From Chloroflexia bacterium (GTDB lineage: Bacteria > Chloroflexota > Chloroflexia > Thermomicrobiales > CFX8), in assembly GCA_013696045.1 (NCBI GenBank), contig JACCZH010000231.1, positions 1-12,279 of the forward strand: a stretch of 12,279 bases of DNA, read 5' to 3'. The notes below the pieces were generated by a model. It saw only the letters and a program-made list of their open reading frames with translations. It was not told the DNA's origin and did no database searches. The position numbers were made by a program, and so were the translations under genes. This document shows positions 5,691-12,273 of the stretch, in pieces (within the stretch, counting starts at the first letter, position 1; each line of letters opens with the position of its first letter).

Positions 5691-6593
5691 ATGAACACCG
5701 TAGCAACAAAGAGAATTCAACATCTGCGCCAACGGACAGCCATGTCGCTTCCGTATCACTTCTGGGTTGGTATTGCTCTGATCGCGTGCTGGTGGCCGAT
5801 TGCATGGATTCAGATCCAGCCATTCTCCGATAACTATTTCTTTCCACTCTGGCTTGGCTATATCCTGACGGTTGACGGGCTGGTGCTTCGCCATACTGAA
5901 ACCTCACTCATAGCCCGGTCGGGCTGGCGGTTCCTGTATCTGTTCATCCTATCAGTGCCACTCTGGTGGATATTCGAAGGCTTTAATCAGATTCTGAACA
6001 ACTGGATGTACCATCTGCCCGAACAATATAGCGATGCTGGGTACACTCTGCGTGCCTCCCTGGCATTCTCAACCGTCGTTCCCGCGGTTATGGTTACCAC
6101 CGAACTGGTACGCGCTTCCCGGTTCAACCCACTCCGGAAGCTGCCCGCTCTTATTCAGGGACCGGGTACGCTGCTCAGGTTGCATCTGCTAGGCTGGCTA
6201 ATGCTCATTGCGGTTTTCACGTTTCCGGATCGTGCGTTCCCGCTTGTGTGGCTTGCGCTGTTTTTCCTCATCGATCCGGTCGCGACCTATTTTGGAGGCA
6301 GATCAGTCGGCTCTTTCCTACGCAATGGAGACTGGTCGCCGGTCTTCAACATCGCTGTGGGAACACTCATCTGCGGTTTTTTCTGGGAGCTTTGGAACTA
6401 TTACGCTCTGCCGAGGTGGACATATTCGATACCTTTCGCCGATGTTTTGCATGTCTTCGAGATGCCCTTACTCGGCTATGGCGGATATATCCCCTTTGGC
6501 TTGGAGATCTTCGCTTTCTATGCGCTGATCGCCGCTCTACTGCCTCGATTGAGGTTACCCGGGACAAAAGTCTCGAGTATTGAATCAAATTGA
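5691..6593 (+). CDS. Polytopic membrane protein of unknown family with an internal duplication
   Basis: I do not recognise the family. From the ATG at 5691 the product has 300 residues, a charged start (about 1-18) and about eight hydrophobic segments (near 22-40, 49-66, 80-97, 120-140, 163-178, 182-200, 217-236 and 262-285). It is rich in Trp, Tyr and Phe. Two halves align by eye. FPLWLGYILTVD (51-62) matches FPLVWLALFFLID (183-195). SLIARSGW (72-79) matches SFLRNGDW (208-215). FEGFN (95-99) followed by WMYHLP (105-110) matches WELWN (232-236) followed by WTYSIP (243-248). The Glu and Asn kept in both halves lie at membrane ends and could bind a ligand or metal. A second ATG at 5742 is possible. 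The gene is divergent from rpe and apparently single, and its stop codon overlaps the fhaA -35 box. No signal peptide or enzyme motif is seen. Confidence 0.85.
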   Translation: MNTVATKRIQHLRQRTAMSLPYHFWVGIALIACWWPIAWIQIQPFSDNYFFPLWLGYILTVDGLVLRHTETSLIARSGWRFLYLFILSVPLWWIFEGFNQILNNWMYHLPEQYSDAGYTLRASLAFSTVVPAVMVTTELVRASRFNPLRKLPALIQGPGTLLRLHLLGWLMLIAVFTFPDRAFPLVWLALFFLIDPVATYFGGRSVGSFLRNGDWSPVFNIAVGTLICGFFWELWNYYALPRWTYSIPFADVLHVFEMPLLGYGGYIPFGLEIFAFYALIAALLPRLRLPGTKVSSIESN

Positions 6594-6619
6594 CCCTGCC
6601 GGTTTATGACACCTATAAT
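6590..6619 (+). promoter_or_regulatory. Strong sigma-A promoter of fhaA-fhaB
   Basis: TTGACC (6590-6595, five of six matches) and TATAAT (6614-6619, perfect) are separated by 18 bp. The -35 box contains the TGA stop codon of the upstream membrane protein gene. Transcription should start near 6626, leaving a leader of about 59 nt with GGAGG (6652-6656) and AGGGAAG (6666-6672), both rather far from the ATG at 6685. This is the best promoter match in the window. Confidence 0.75.
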
Positions 6620-6684
6620 CGTTCGTACGCTAGTTTGCCCCATCGATTTCCGGAGGACGTTCGTCAGGGAAGTGTTTCAGCACC

Positions 6685-7461
6685 ATGAACAGGCTCGACA
6701 AATTCGAACACTTCTTTGAGCGGGTGATGGAGGAATCTGTCGGACGGATTTTTCGATCACCTATTCAACCGGCCGAGATTGGCCGCCGGCTTGAGCGGGC
6801 AATGGAGTCGAATCAGGTGGTCTCGGTCGATGGAATCATCGTGCCAAACGACTACAAGGTCGAAATGAACCCGCAAGACATGGTCATTTTCGCCGATTTC
6901 GTGCCGGTACTCTGCCGGCAAATGGAGGAGTGGCTGATCGACCTCGCCAATACCCGGAGCTACGGATTTATCGACCATGTGCGCGTCCAGATCGCTGGTG
7001 ATGAAAACGTTAACCGCAGGCAGATCTTTGTCGAAAGCGACATCAAGGAGTTGCCAAACTTCAGCCAGGCTGAACAGGACGAGATCCAGAAGACCGAAGT
7101 TATGCGCATCGTTCAGACTACCGGCAATATCCCGCCGAAGCTGTTGAAGTTCATCGAAGGCGACTACGTGGGCTCGACCATCATTGTCCGTCGCCCGCTG
7201 CTTCAAATCGGACGCTCGCTCGACAACGACATTGTGTTAGAGTCGGCAGAGGTATCGCGCCATCATGCGAGGTTAGAGTACCGGGGTGAATCGTTCCATA
7301 TTCTCGATCTGGGTAGCACGAACGGCACGTCGCTCAATGGCCGGCCGGTAAGCGATTCCGCGCTCTCGCACGGCGACAGGATTACGTTTGGAAACATCAC
7401 GCTTGAGTTCTTGCCGTATGCAACGAAAACCACACCAAATCCGAGCGGAGCAGCCAATTGA
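6685..7461 (+). CDS. fhaA: FhaA-type protein: DUF3662 domain plus FHA domain
   Basis: FhaA proteins are cytoplasmic phosphothreonine readers which in Actinobacteria link PknA/PknB kinases to cell-wall synthesis and the lipid II flippase MviN. The 258-residue product has an N-terminal DUF3662 domain (about 1-115). It starts with the typical amphipathic KFEHFFERVMEE and then the IQPAEIGRRLERAME segment. A linker follows at about 120-160, then a C-terminal FHA domain (about 160-243). FHA signature residues are present: GRS (176-178), SRHHA (191-195), STNGT (211-215) and LNG (217-219). The phosphothreonine-binding Arg, Ser and Asn are therefore kept. The mycobacterial protein is longer, with an extended middle linker that is short here. 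ATG 6685 is the only in-frame start. fhaB follows 35 bp downstream. No kinase, rodA or pbpA gene is adjacent. Confidence 0.93.
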   Translation: MNRLDKFEHFFERVMEESVGRIFRSPIQPAEIGRRLERAMESNQVVSVDGIIVPNDYKVEMNPQDMVIFADFVPVLCRQMEEWLIDLANTRSYGFIDHVRVQIAGDENVNRRQIFVESDIKELPNFSQAEQDEIQKTEVMRIVQTTGNIPPKLLKFIEGDYVGSTIIVRRPLLQIGRSLDNDIVLESAEVSRHHARLEYRGESFHILDLGSTNGTSLNGRPVSDSALSHGDRITFGNITLEFLPYATKTTPNPSGAAN

Positions 7462-7496
7462 CAACCATTCATCTCATGAACATCTGGTAACAGCCT

Positions 7497-7952
7497 TTGG
7501 TAACTGATCTGCCATTTGAATGGTTCATCCTCATCCTCCGTATTCTCTTCATCGCCCTGCTGTACTTTTTCGTCTTCCAGGTCATCCGGGTGATCTCGCG
7601 GGAAATGCGGACCGTCGCTGATCCGGGAGCCACCGGAAGCGATTGGGACACCGTTAGCGGAGCGCTGAGGGTTGAGGACCCCGGCAAGACGAACTTGTAT
7701 GCCGGCCAGGTCTTCGATCTTGAGCCGGTTAGCGTCATTGGCCGTGACCGCCGCGCCACGATTTCGGTCGAGCATGCGTTTGTGTCGTCGGAGCACTCAC
7801 AGATTTCCTGGGAAGAAGGCCAGTGGTGGGCGTCCGATCTGCGCAGCACAAACGGAACCTACGTCAATGGCTCCAGGATCACCGTCGGCACGGCCCTTGA
7901 GCCGGGAGACCAGATTCAGGTAGGAGATGTGACGTTTCGTCTTCTGAGGTGA
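7497..7952 (+). CDS. fhaB: FhaB-type membrane-anchored FHA protein
   Basis: This 151-residue protein has one N-terminal membrane segment (about 8-32, WFILILRILFIALLYF) and a cytoplasmic FHA domain (about 78-149). This is the same architecture and nearly the same length as mycobacterial FhaB (FipA), which joins phospho-signalling to the division and wall-synthesis machinery. FHA residues are intact: IGRD (81-84), SSEHS (97-101), STNGT (117-121) and VNG (123-125). The linker (about 38-65) is acidic and glycine-rich. The start is TTG at 7497; the next upstream in-frame codons run into TAA at 7488, and a later start would delete the membrane segment. The ribosome-binding site is poor, so translation may depend on fhaA. 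In Actinobacteria pstP, rodA, pbpA, pknA and pknB follow; here a glycosyltransferase follows instead. Confidence 0.9.
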   Translation: MVTDLPFEWFILILRILFIALLYFFVFQVIRVISREMRTVADPGATGSDWDTVSGALRVEDPGKTNLYAGQVFDLEPVSVIGRDRRATISVEHAFVSSEHSQISWEEGQWWASDLRSTNGTYVNGSRITVGTALEPGDQIQVGDVTFRLLR

Positions 7953-7996
7953 CGAATCGAAGTCAGTGGCGCACACGCGCTGTTGGGCAACTTCCT

Positions 7997-8002
7997 TATA
8001 CT
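7997..8002 (+). promoter_or_regulatory. Candidate -10 box upstream of the glycosyltransferase
   Basis: TATACT matches the -10 consensus at five of six bases. I see no convincing -35 box at 15-19 bp. Transcription from here would start near 8009, just before the hairpin at 8014-8046. Confidence 0.3.
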
Positions 8003-8013
8003 CTTAAGCGAAC

Positions 8014-8046
8014 GGCCCCGCGCGCCACTACAAGGGCAGCGGGGCC
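8014..8046 (+). other. Stable GC hairpin in the glycosyltransferase leader
   Basis: GGCCCCGC (8014-8021) pairs perfectly with GCGGGGCC (8039-8046) around a 17-nt loop. No T-run follows on either strand, so it is not a typical intrinsic terminator. A second, smaller hairpin, GGCCA (8043-8047) with TGGCC (8053-8057), shares bases with the right arm, so the two cannot form fully together. The ribosome-binding site GGAGG begins only 6 nt after the second hairpin. It may end fhaB transcripts, stabilise the glycosyltransferase mRNA or control its translation. Confidence 0.5.
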
Positions 8047-8062
8047 ATCTGTTGGCCAACCT

Positions 8063-8067
8063 GGAGG
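8063..8067 (+). promoter_or_regulatory. Ribosome-binding site of the glycosyltransferase gene
   Basis: GGAGG lies 4 nt before the ATG at 8072. The spacing is tight. Another ATG at 8068 is in a different frame, so the 8072 start is preferred. Confidence 0.6.
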
Positions 8068-8071
8068 ATGA

Positions 8072-8893
8072 ATGCTGGATCAGAAGCTGTCACTCGTGTT
8101 GCCGGCGCACAACGAGGCCGACAACATTGAGGCTGTCGTGTGTCGCGGGATGAGTGTTCTCCCGAAAATCGTTTCTGATTACGAGATTATCGTTGTGGAC
8201 GATGGCAGCAGCGACACTACTCCCAGCATCGCGGACCAGCTTGCCGCCAAGCACGCCAACGTCAAAGTTGTGCATCACCCGGAGAACCGTGGCTACGGAG
8301 CCGCCCTCACCTCCGGTTTTGCCAAAGCCAGCGGCGGCCTCATCATGTTTATGGATGCGGACCGGCAATTCGACATCGCTGACATCACCGCGCTCGCCCC
8401 GTATGTGCCGCACTACGACATCATTGCCGGGTATCGTATCCGGCGGCAGGATCCACTCTATCGTAAGGTGTACGGAAAGCTCTTTGGGCTTGTTGCCTGG
8501 GCACTCTTTGGGCTTCACATGCACGACATCGATTGCGCATTCAAGATCTACCGGGCTGACCTCCTGAAAAACCTCACGCTGACGGCGCCTGGGGCGCTTA
8601 TCAACACCGAGATGCTGGCACGCTCGACGAGGAGGGGCGCCACGGTTTCTCAGGTTGGAGTGCGTCACTACCCCCGGCTCGCAGGACAATCATCCGGTGG
8701 CAGCCCCCGGGTCGTCTTCCGCGCCATGGGAGAGACCGTCAGGCTTTGGCTCGCACTACGCAAGGAAGAGGCAGCCGATCCGGACGTCGCGGGTGAACAG
8801 CGCCAGCAGCGTTCCATCGCCGTGGCCGGAATAAGCTTCGCGATCGCGATCATCGTGGGTATCGTGTTGAGATTGAGGCAACGCTCACGTTAG
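8072..8893 (+). CDS. Family 2 glycosyltransferase, polyprenol-phosphate sugar transferase (DPM1/Ppm1) type
   Basis: Members of this group move a hexose from a nucleotide sugar to polyprenyl phosphate at the inner face of the membrane, making donors for lipoglycan, glycoprotein or wall-polymer synthesis. The 273-residue product has a GT-A fold (about 5-225). Motifs are LVLPAHNEADNI (8-19), VVDDGSSD (41-48) for nucleotide binding, the NRGYGAALTSGF segment (72-83), the metal-binding MDAD (94-97) and DIDCAFKIYR near 150-160, typical of dolichol-phosphate mannose synthases. The middle hydrophobic LFGLVAWALFGLH probably lies at the membrane surface. One C-terminal membrane helix (about 250-268) precedes a basic tail. 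The two-helix tail of GtrB proteins is missing and no gtrA-like partner is near. The sugar cannot be told from the sequence. The gene is monocistronic and overlaps the convergent yggU-like gene by 9 bp. Confidence 0.9.
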   Translation: MLDQKLSLVLPAHNEADNIEAVVCRGMSVLPKIVSDYEIIVVDDGSSDTTPSIADQLAAKHANVKVVHHPENRGYGAALTSGFAKASGGLIMFMDADRQFDIADITALAPYVPHYDIIAGYRIRRQDPLYRKVYGKLFGLVAWALFGLHMHDIDCAFKIYRADLLKNLTLTAPGALINTEMLARSTRRGATVSQVGVRHYPRLAGQSSGGSPRVVFRAMGETVRLWLALRKEEAADPDVAGEQRQQRSIAVAGISFAIAIIVGIVLRLRQRSR

Positions 8894-9175
8894 ATCGAGC
8901 GCCTGACGGATGCCGGTAACGCTCAGCCCATGAATAAGCGCCACCTTTCTCCGCCCTCGCTCCCCGCTCAGAAATTCGATATCGGCCTTTGGAATCTTGA
9001 GCTGTTTACTCAGCCAGTTGACAAGCTCGGTGTTCGCCACTCCATCAACCGGTGGAGCAGCTACCCGCACCTTTAACCAGCCGTCGTGCTCCGAGACGAC
9101 TTCGGTGCGCGACGCGCGCGGCTGGACCTGGATTGAGATGGTTGCGCCACGGACATGGCTTGAGACGGCAGCCAT
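8885..9175 (-). CDS. DUF167/YggU family protein
   Basis: This is a small 96-residue cytoplasmic protein of the DUF167 (COG1872, E. coli YggU) family. The family is conserved in bacteria and eukaryotes and has no settled biochemical role. Recognition features are the opening beta strand IQVQPRASRTEV (15-26), then LKVRVAAPPVDGVANTELV (34-52) with the family's hallmark APPVDG-AN, and SGERGRRKV near the C-terminus. Length is typical. The ATG start lies 6 bp after the stop of the DUF512 gene, with AGGG 5 nt upstream, so it is the last gene of the prmA-rsmE operon. Its end overlaps the convergent glycosyltransferase gene by 9 bp. Confidence 0.93.
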   Translation of the reverse strand: MAAVSSHVRGATISIQVQPRASRTEVVSEHDGWLKVRVAAPPVDGVANTELVNWLSKQLKIPKADIEFLSGERGRRKVALIHGLSVTGIRQALDLT

Positions 9176-9181
9176 CGAGCC

Positions 9182-10603
9182 CTACGCCGCCAGTTCGTCC
9201 AGTACATCTGAAAGCTGGTCCGCGACGATCACATCGCGCCCAAGAGCCGTCTTGAGCTCGTCGAGACGCATGTCGTCCAGCAGGGTGAAGGTGCGGCGAG
9301 AAACCATGGTTGCGGAAATGCAGACTGGGTCAGTGCCGGGCCGTTCGGCAAACGCCCGCACCAGCTCGCCTCCGGTGAGGAGACCGGAAATGTTTATCTC
9401 TCCGCCGAAAAAAGTATTCTCAATTGGCACGACATCTAACGCAACGCCGGACGCTTGCCCAATGTTTTCCGCGACCCGTGCCATCGTCGGACCAATCAGC
9501 GTTCCACAGGCGATCGTCGCTGATTTCCCGGCAACTCCTGGCCGGCGCCCTGCCTGAACCGTTTCCGTCACATCGTCCAGAAATCGACGCGTAATCCCAA
9601 TCCCATCTTCAAGTTGCGGGAATCCTTCGTAGTGGCCGGCGTCAGGAACCTCACGGTCGGTCATGAGGTAAAACTCATCACCGAGATAGAAGAATGTCTC
9701 ACCACGCTCCGAACGAAACTGCTCCTGCCAGCGCTCGGCATGCTCGATCACTGCCTCTGCCTCATCCGGCTCATAGCGGCGCATGTCCAGTGTCGCGCCC
9801 GGCAGCCCGCGCATACAGGTTCGTGACAGGCGTACCCTCTTGCTCTGACGCTCCAGACCAAACCGTGTCAGCCCAACCGGCACACCGGCGATAGAGCGCA
9901 GATGTGGACCACAGTTGGCCAGGTCAGTCAGCGACCGGTCGAGCTCAGCGCCGTCGTTTACCCCAGGACAAAGCACCAGTTGGGCGTGGTAATCGATGCC
10001 AGCCGCCTCAAGCCGCCCCAGATGTTCCAGAATATCCGCGCCCCTCGGGTTGCCGACGAGCGCCGTGCGCAGATCCGGGTTCGTGGCATGAACCGACACG
10101 TACAACGGACCAAGGCGCTGCTCTTCAATCCGGCGCCAGTCGTCTTCGGTGAGATTGGTAAGGGTCACGAAGTTTCCGTAGAGCATCGAGTAGCGATAGT
10201 CGTCGTCCATAACGTACAGGCTGCGGCGCATACCCTTGGGGATTTGCTTGATAAAACAGAACGGGCAAGCGTTGTCACAGACATGCACGCCGTCAAAGGT
10301 CGGATCGCCAAATGAGACACCCCAGGGTTCGTCGAAGTCGCGCTCGACCTCGAACACGATCAGTTCATCGCCTCGTTCAATATCGATCACGACCTCTTCG
10401 ACATCAGCATAGTATTGGAAGTCGATCGCATCGCGCAGTGCGTTGCCATTGACTGTCACAATTCGGTCGCCGACTTCGATGCCGATCTCTTCGGCAAGCG
10501 ACCCTTCGGCAACGTGGTCAACCAATCCCGGAAAGTCGGGCCGCAACGCCGTGCGGCGCTTGCGCGTTGGGTTTGCGATGTCGATAGTGCGTTCAACGCC
10601 CAC
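9182..10603 (-). CDS. PDZ-DUF512 iron-sulfur protein (COG1625, NifB/MoaA-related oxidoreductase)
   Basis: This is a member of the COG1625/DUF512 family, a conserved but biochemically uncharacterised group related to radical SAM proteins. From the GTG at 10603 it has 473 residues. A PDZ-like domain (about 24-88, with GLVDHVAEGSLAEE and GDRIVTVNG) is followed by the cluster motif CDNACPFCFIKQIPKGMR. Its three cysteines fit CxxxCxxC, the variant spacing typical of this family, near residues 109, 113 and 116. A barrel-like part (YVSVHATNP, VLCPGVNDG, VPVGLTRF) and a C-terminal part with GTLIGP, NTFFGG and ISGLLTG follow. A stretch after VGLTRF looks like a small insertion. An ATG at 10630 in the same frame would add nine residues and overlap rsmE by 13 bp, but it lacks a ribosome-binding site. 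The GTG has AGGGAG 9 nt upstream and begins 14 bp after the rsmE stop. The gene sits between rsmE and the yggU-like gene. Confidence 0.9.
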   Translation of the reverse strand: MGVERTIDIANPTRKRRTALRPDFPGLVDHVAEGSLAEEIGIEVGDRIVTVNGNALRDAIDFQYYADVEEVVIDIERGDELIVFEVERDFDEPWGVSFGDPTFDGVHVCDNACPFCFIKQIPKGMRRSLYVMDDDYRYSMLYGNFVTLTNLTEDDWRRIEEQRLGPLYVSVHATNPDLRTALVGNPRGADILEHLGRLEAAGIDYHAQLVLCPGVNDGAELDRSLTDLANCGPHLRSIAGVPVGLTRFGLERQSKRVRLSRTCMRGLPGATLDMRRYEPDEAEAVIEHAERWQEQFRSERGETFFYLGDEFYLMTDREVPDAGHYEGFPQLEDGIGITRRFLDDVTETVQAGRRPGVAGKSATIACGTLIGPTMARVAENIGQASGVALDVVPIENTFFGGEINISGLLTGGELVRAFAERPGTDPVCISATMVSRRTFTLLDDMRLDELKTALGRDVIVADQLSDVLDELAA

Positions 10604-10612
10604 AGTGGATGT

Positions 10613-10618
10613 CTCCCT
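10613..10618 (-). promoter_or_regulatory. Ribosome-binding site favouring the GTG start of the DUF512 gene
   Basis: The minus strand reads AGGGAG here, overlapping the rsmE stop codon and 9 nt before GTG 10603. The alternative ATG (10628-10630) lies upstream of this site and has no such sequence before it. Confidence 0.55.
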
Positions 10619-11343
10619 TATTCGCTGCATGCATAGCTACGCTGCATAAGTGTCCCGGCGGAAACAATGGCTGCTGTTTCCGCACGCATGATGAGCGGGC
10701 CAAGTGACGCTGTTGTAGCCCGATCCCCGATCAAATCGATCTCCTGCTCAGACCAACCACCCTCCGGCCCAATAGCAAGCGTCATCTCAGGCTCAAGCGG
10801 AGCCAACGCAATGGATGCATGCTGCCCGCGCTCAACCAGGACGATAACGGTGTGTTGACTGAGAAAATCCTGAACGCTTGTTGGTTGAGTCAGGTCAACG
10901 GTGGTAACGCGCTCGGACTGTTCCAGCGCCTCGACAATAATTCGCTCATATCGGATAGCCCGCTTTTCCCAGTCGCGAGCATCAGGAAAGGATACCACGC
11001 ACCTTTGGGCGGCCAGAGGCACAATTCTTCGAACCCCAATCTCGGTCAGCTTCTGAATTGCAACCTCAAAGCGATCTCCCCGGAGCAGAGATAGCCCGAC
11101 CGTAAGCGTAAGATCTGGCTCGCGAGCCGGGTAGCTGAGAGCACCAATTTCAAACTGCACTTCGCTTCGGTTGACTGCCGTTAGAACGGCTTCGACCTCC
11201 ACTCCTGTCCCGTCGAAGACAACGATCTGGTCTCCACGACGCAGCCTAAGAACAGACAGGACCTGTCTGGCCTGACGGTCATCGAGTTGCCCTACGGCCC
11301 CTTCTGAGAGCCTGGCGGCGACGAAGAAGCGGTGTAGCGGCAC
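10618..11343 (-). CDS. rsmE: 16S rRNA (uracil(1498)-N(3))-methyltransferase RsmE
   Basis: RsmE uses S-adenosylmethionine to methylate N3 of U1498 in 16S rRNA, near the decoding centre. The 241-residue product has the usual length and layout. An N-terminal PUA-like RNA-binding part (about 1-70, HRFFVAARL, then ARQVLSVLRLRRGD) is followed by a SPOUT knot domain (about 78-240). Diagnostic motifs are LRGDRFEVAIQKLTEIGV (87-104), EQSER (141-145), IGPEGGWSEQE (191-201), which forms the SAM-binding knot, and SLGPLIMRAETA (213-224). The start is GTG at 11341-11343, 3 bp after the prmA stop. The ribosome-binding site is weak, which suggests translation is coupled to prmA. Confidence 0.96.
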   Translation of the reverse strand: MPLHRFFVAARLSEGAVGQLDDRQARQVLSVLRLRRGDQIVVFDGTGVEVEAVLTAVNRSEVQFEIGALSYPAREPDLTLTVGLSLLRGDRFEVAIQKLTEIGVRRIVPLAAQRCVVSFPDARDWEKRAIRYERIIVEALEQSERVTTVDLTQPTSVQDFLSQHTVIVLVERGQHASIALAPLEPEMTLAIGPEGGWSEQEIDLIGDRATTASLGPLIMRAETAAIVSAGTLMQRSYACSE

Positions 11344-11346
11344 CTG

Positions 11347-12273
11347 TTAGCCACTTCGCACGAGCGTAAGCGCAACCCAGTCCTTGCTCTGCTTGCGCTC
11401 ACCTATAGTGAACCCATATTCACGGTAGGCGTTCAGGACCAGCTCCTCGCGTTCCTCGATGATTCCGCTGGCGACAATGACGCCGCCATCCGCCACCCGC
11501 GAAGTAATGTTCCCTGCGTTCTCGACCAGAATTCGCGCGATCAGATTAGCTAGCACAACCTCGTAACGACTTTCTTGCGGCAACGCTGTCGCTATGTCGC
11601 CAACAATCACCGGAATCTGCAGGCTCATGTCATTCAGCTCGACGTTGCTGGCTAACGCCTTCGCGGCATACTGGTCAATTTCAACCGCATCGACTGAGCT
11701 CGCCCCCATAAGCATCGCCCCCACTGACAGAATGCCGGAGCCTGCGCCCACGTCTAGCACGCTCTTGCCGCCAAAATCCAGGCCCTCCATGAGATGGAGG
11801 CACATTTCGGTCGATGGATGCGACCCCGTGCCAAATGCCATGCCAGGATCAAGGTGGATCACCAGATCGCCGGGCTTTGCCTCATACTCTCGCCAGGTTG
11901 GACGCACGACAAAACGCCGTCCGAGCCGCAACACCTGAAAGTGCTGTTTCCAGGAGTTAGCCCAGTCCTCTTCCTCGGTGGCGCTCGCGGAAAGGTCGCC
12001 AACACCGCCGATCTGACGAAGGAACCCCAAGCCCTGCTCGATGGCTGTCCGCTCTTGGGCGCCATGCACATCGTCTGCGACAAACGTCCGGACAATAACC
12101 GGTCTGGTTGGGTCGATCTCGAAGTTCTCACCGTCCTCGTCCTGGCGAAACGGCTCCTCGATCACCACGCCGTTGTTGTACCCGTAACGTCCGAGAAGCT
12201 CGCTGACAGCCTCAACCGATTCCGCATTGGCCGGAACGCTCAGCTCCACCCACGTTGTTCCACTCGTACTCAA
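11347..12273 (-). CDS. prmA: Ribosomal protein L11 methyltransferase PrmA
   Basis: PrmA trimethylates several amino groups of ribosomal protein L11 using S-adenosylmethionine. The 308-residue product has an N-terminal substrate-recognition domain (about 7-70, WVELSVPANAESVEAVSELL, GVVIEEP). An acidic linker is followed by EEDWANSWKQHF (101-112), then LDPGMAFGTGSHPST (141-155) and the Rossmann methyltransferase core with VLDVGAGSGILS (172-183), VEID (197-200) and NLIARIL (243-249). These are the characteristic family motifs. The first start in the window is TTG at 12271-12273. The frame is still open to the window edge, so the true start could lie a few codons outside, but homology begins near residue 7 and little can be missing. 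rsmE follows after 3 bp, a common pairing. Confidence 0.95.
   Translation of the reverse strand: MSTSGTTWVELSVPANAESVEAVSELLGRYGYNNGVVIEEPFRQDEDGENFEIDPTRPVIVRTFVADDVHGAQERTAIEQGLGFLRQIGGVGDLSASATEEEDWANSWKQHFQVLRLGRRFVVRPTWREYEAKPGDLVIHLDPGMAFGTGSHPSTEMCLHLMEGLDFGGKSVLDVGAGSGILSVGAMLMGASSVDAVEIDQYAAKALASNVELNDMSLQIPVIVGDIATALPQESRYEVVLANLIARILVENAGNITSRVADGGVIVASGIIEEREELVLNAYREYGFTIGERKQSKDWVALTLVRSG

Noticed and set aside
7263..7796. Open frame on the minus strand across the fhaA-fhaB junction
   Set aside because: It is antisense to two intact FHA domains and shows no protein-like features.
8014..8046. Intrinsic terminator of fhaB
   Set aside because: The stem is strong but no run of T follows on either strand, so it is listed only as a leader hairpin.
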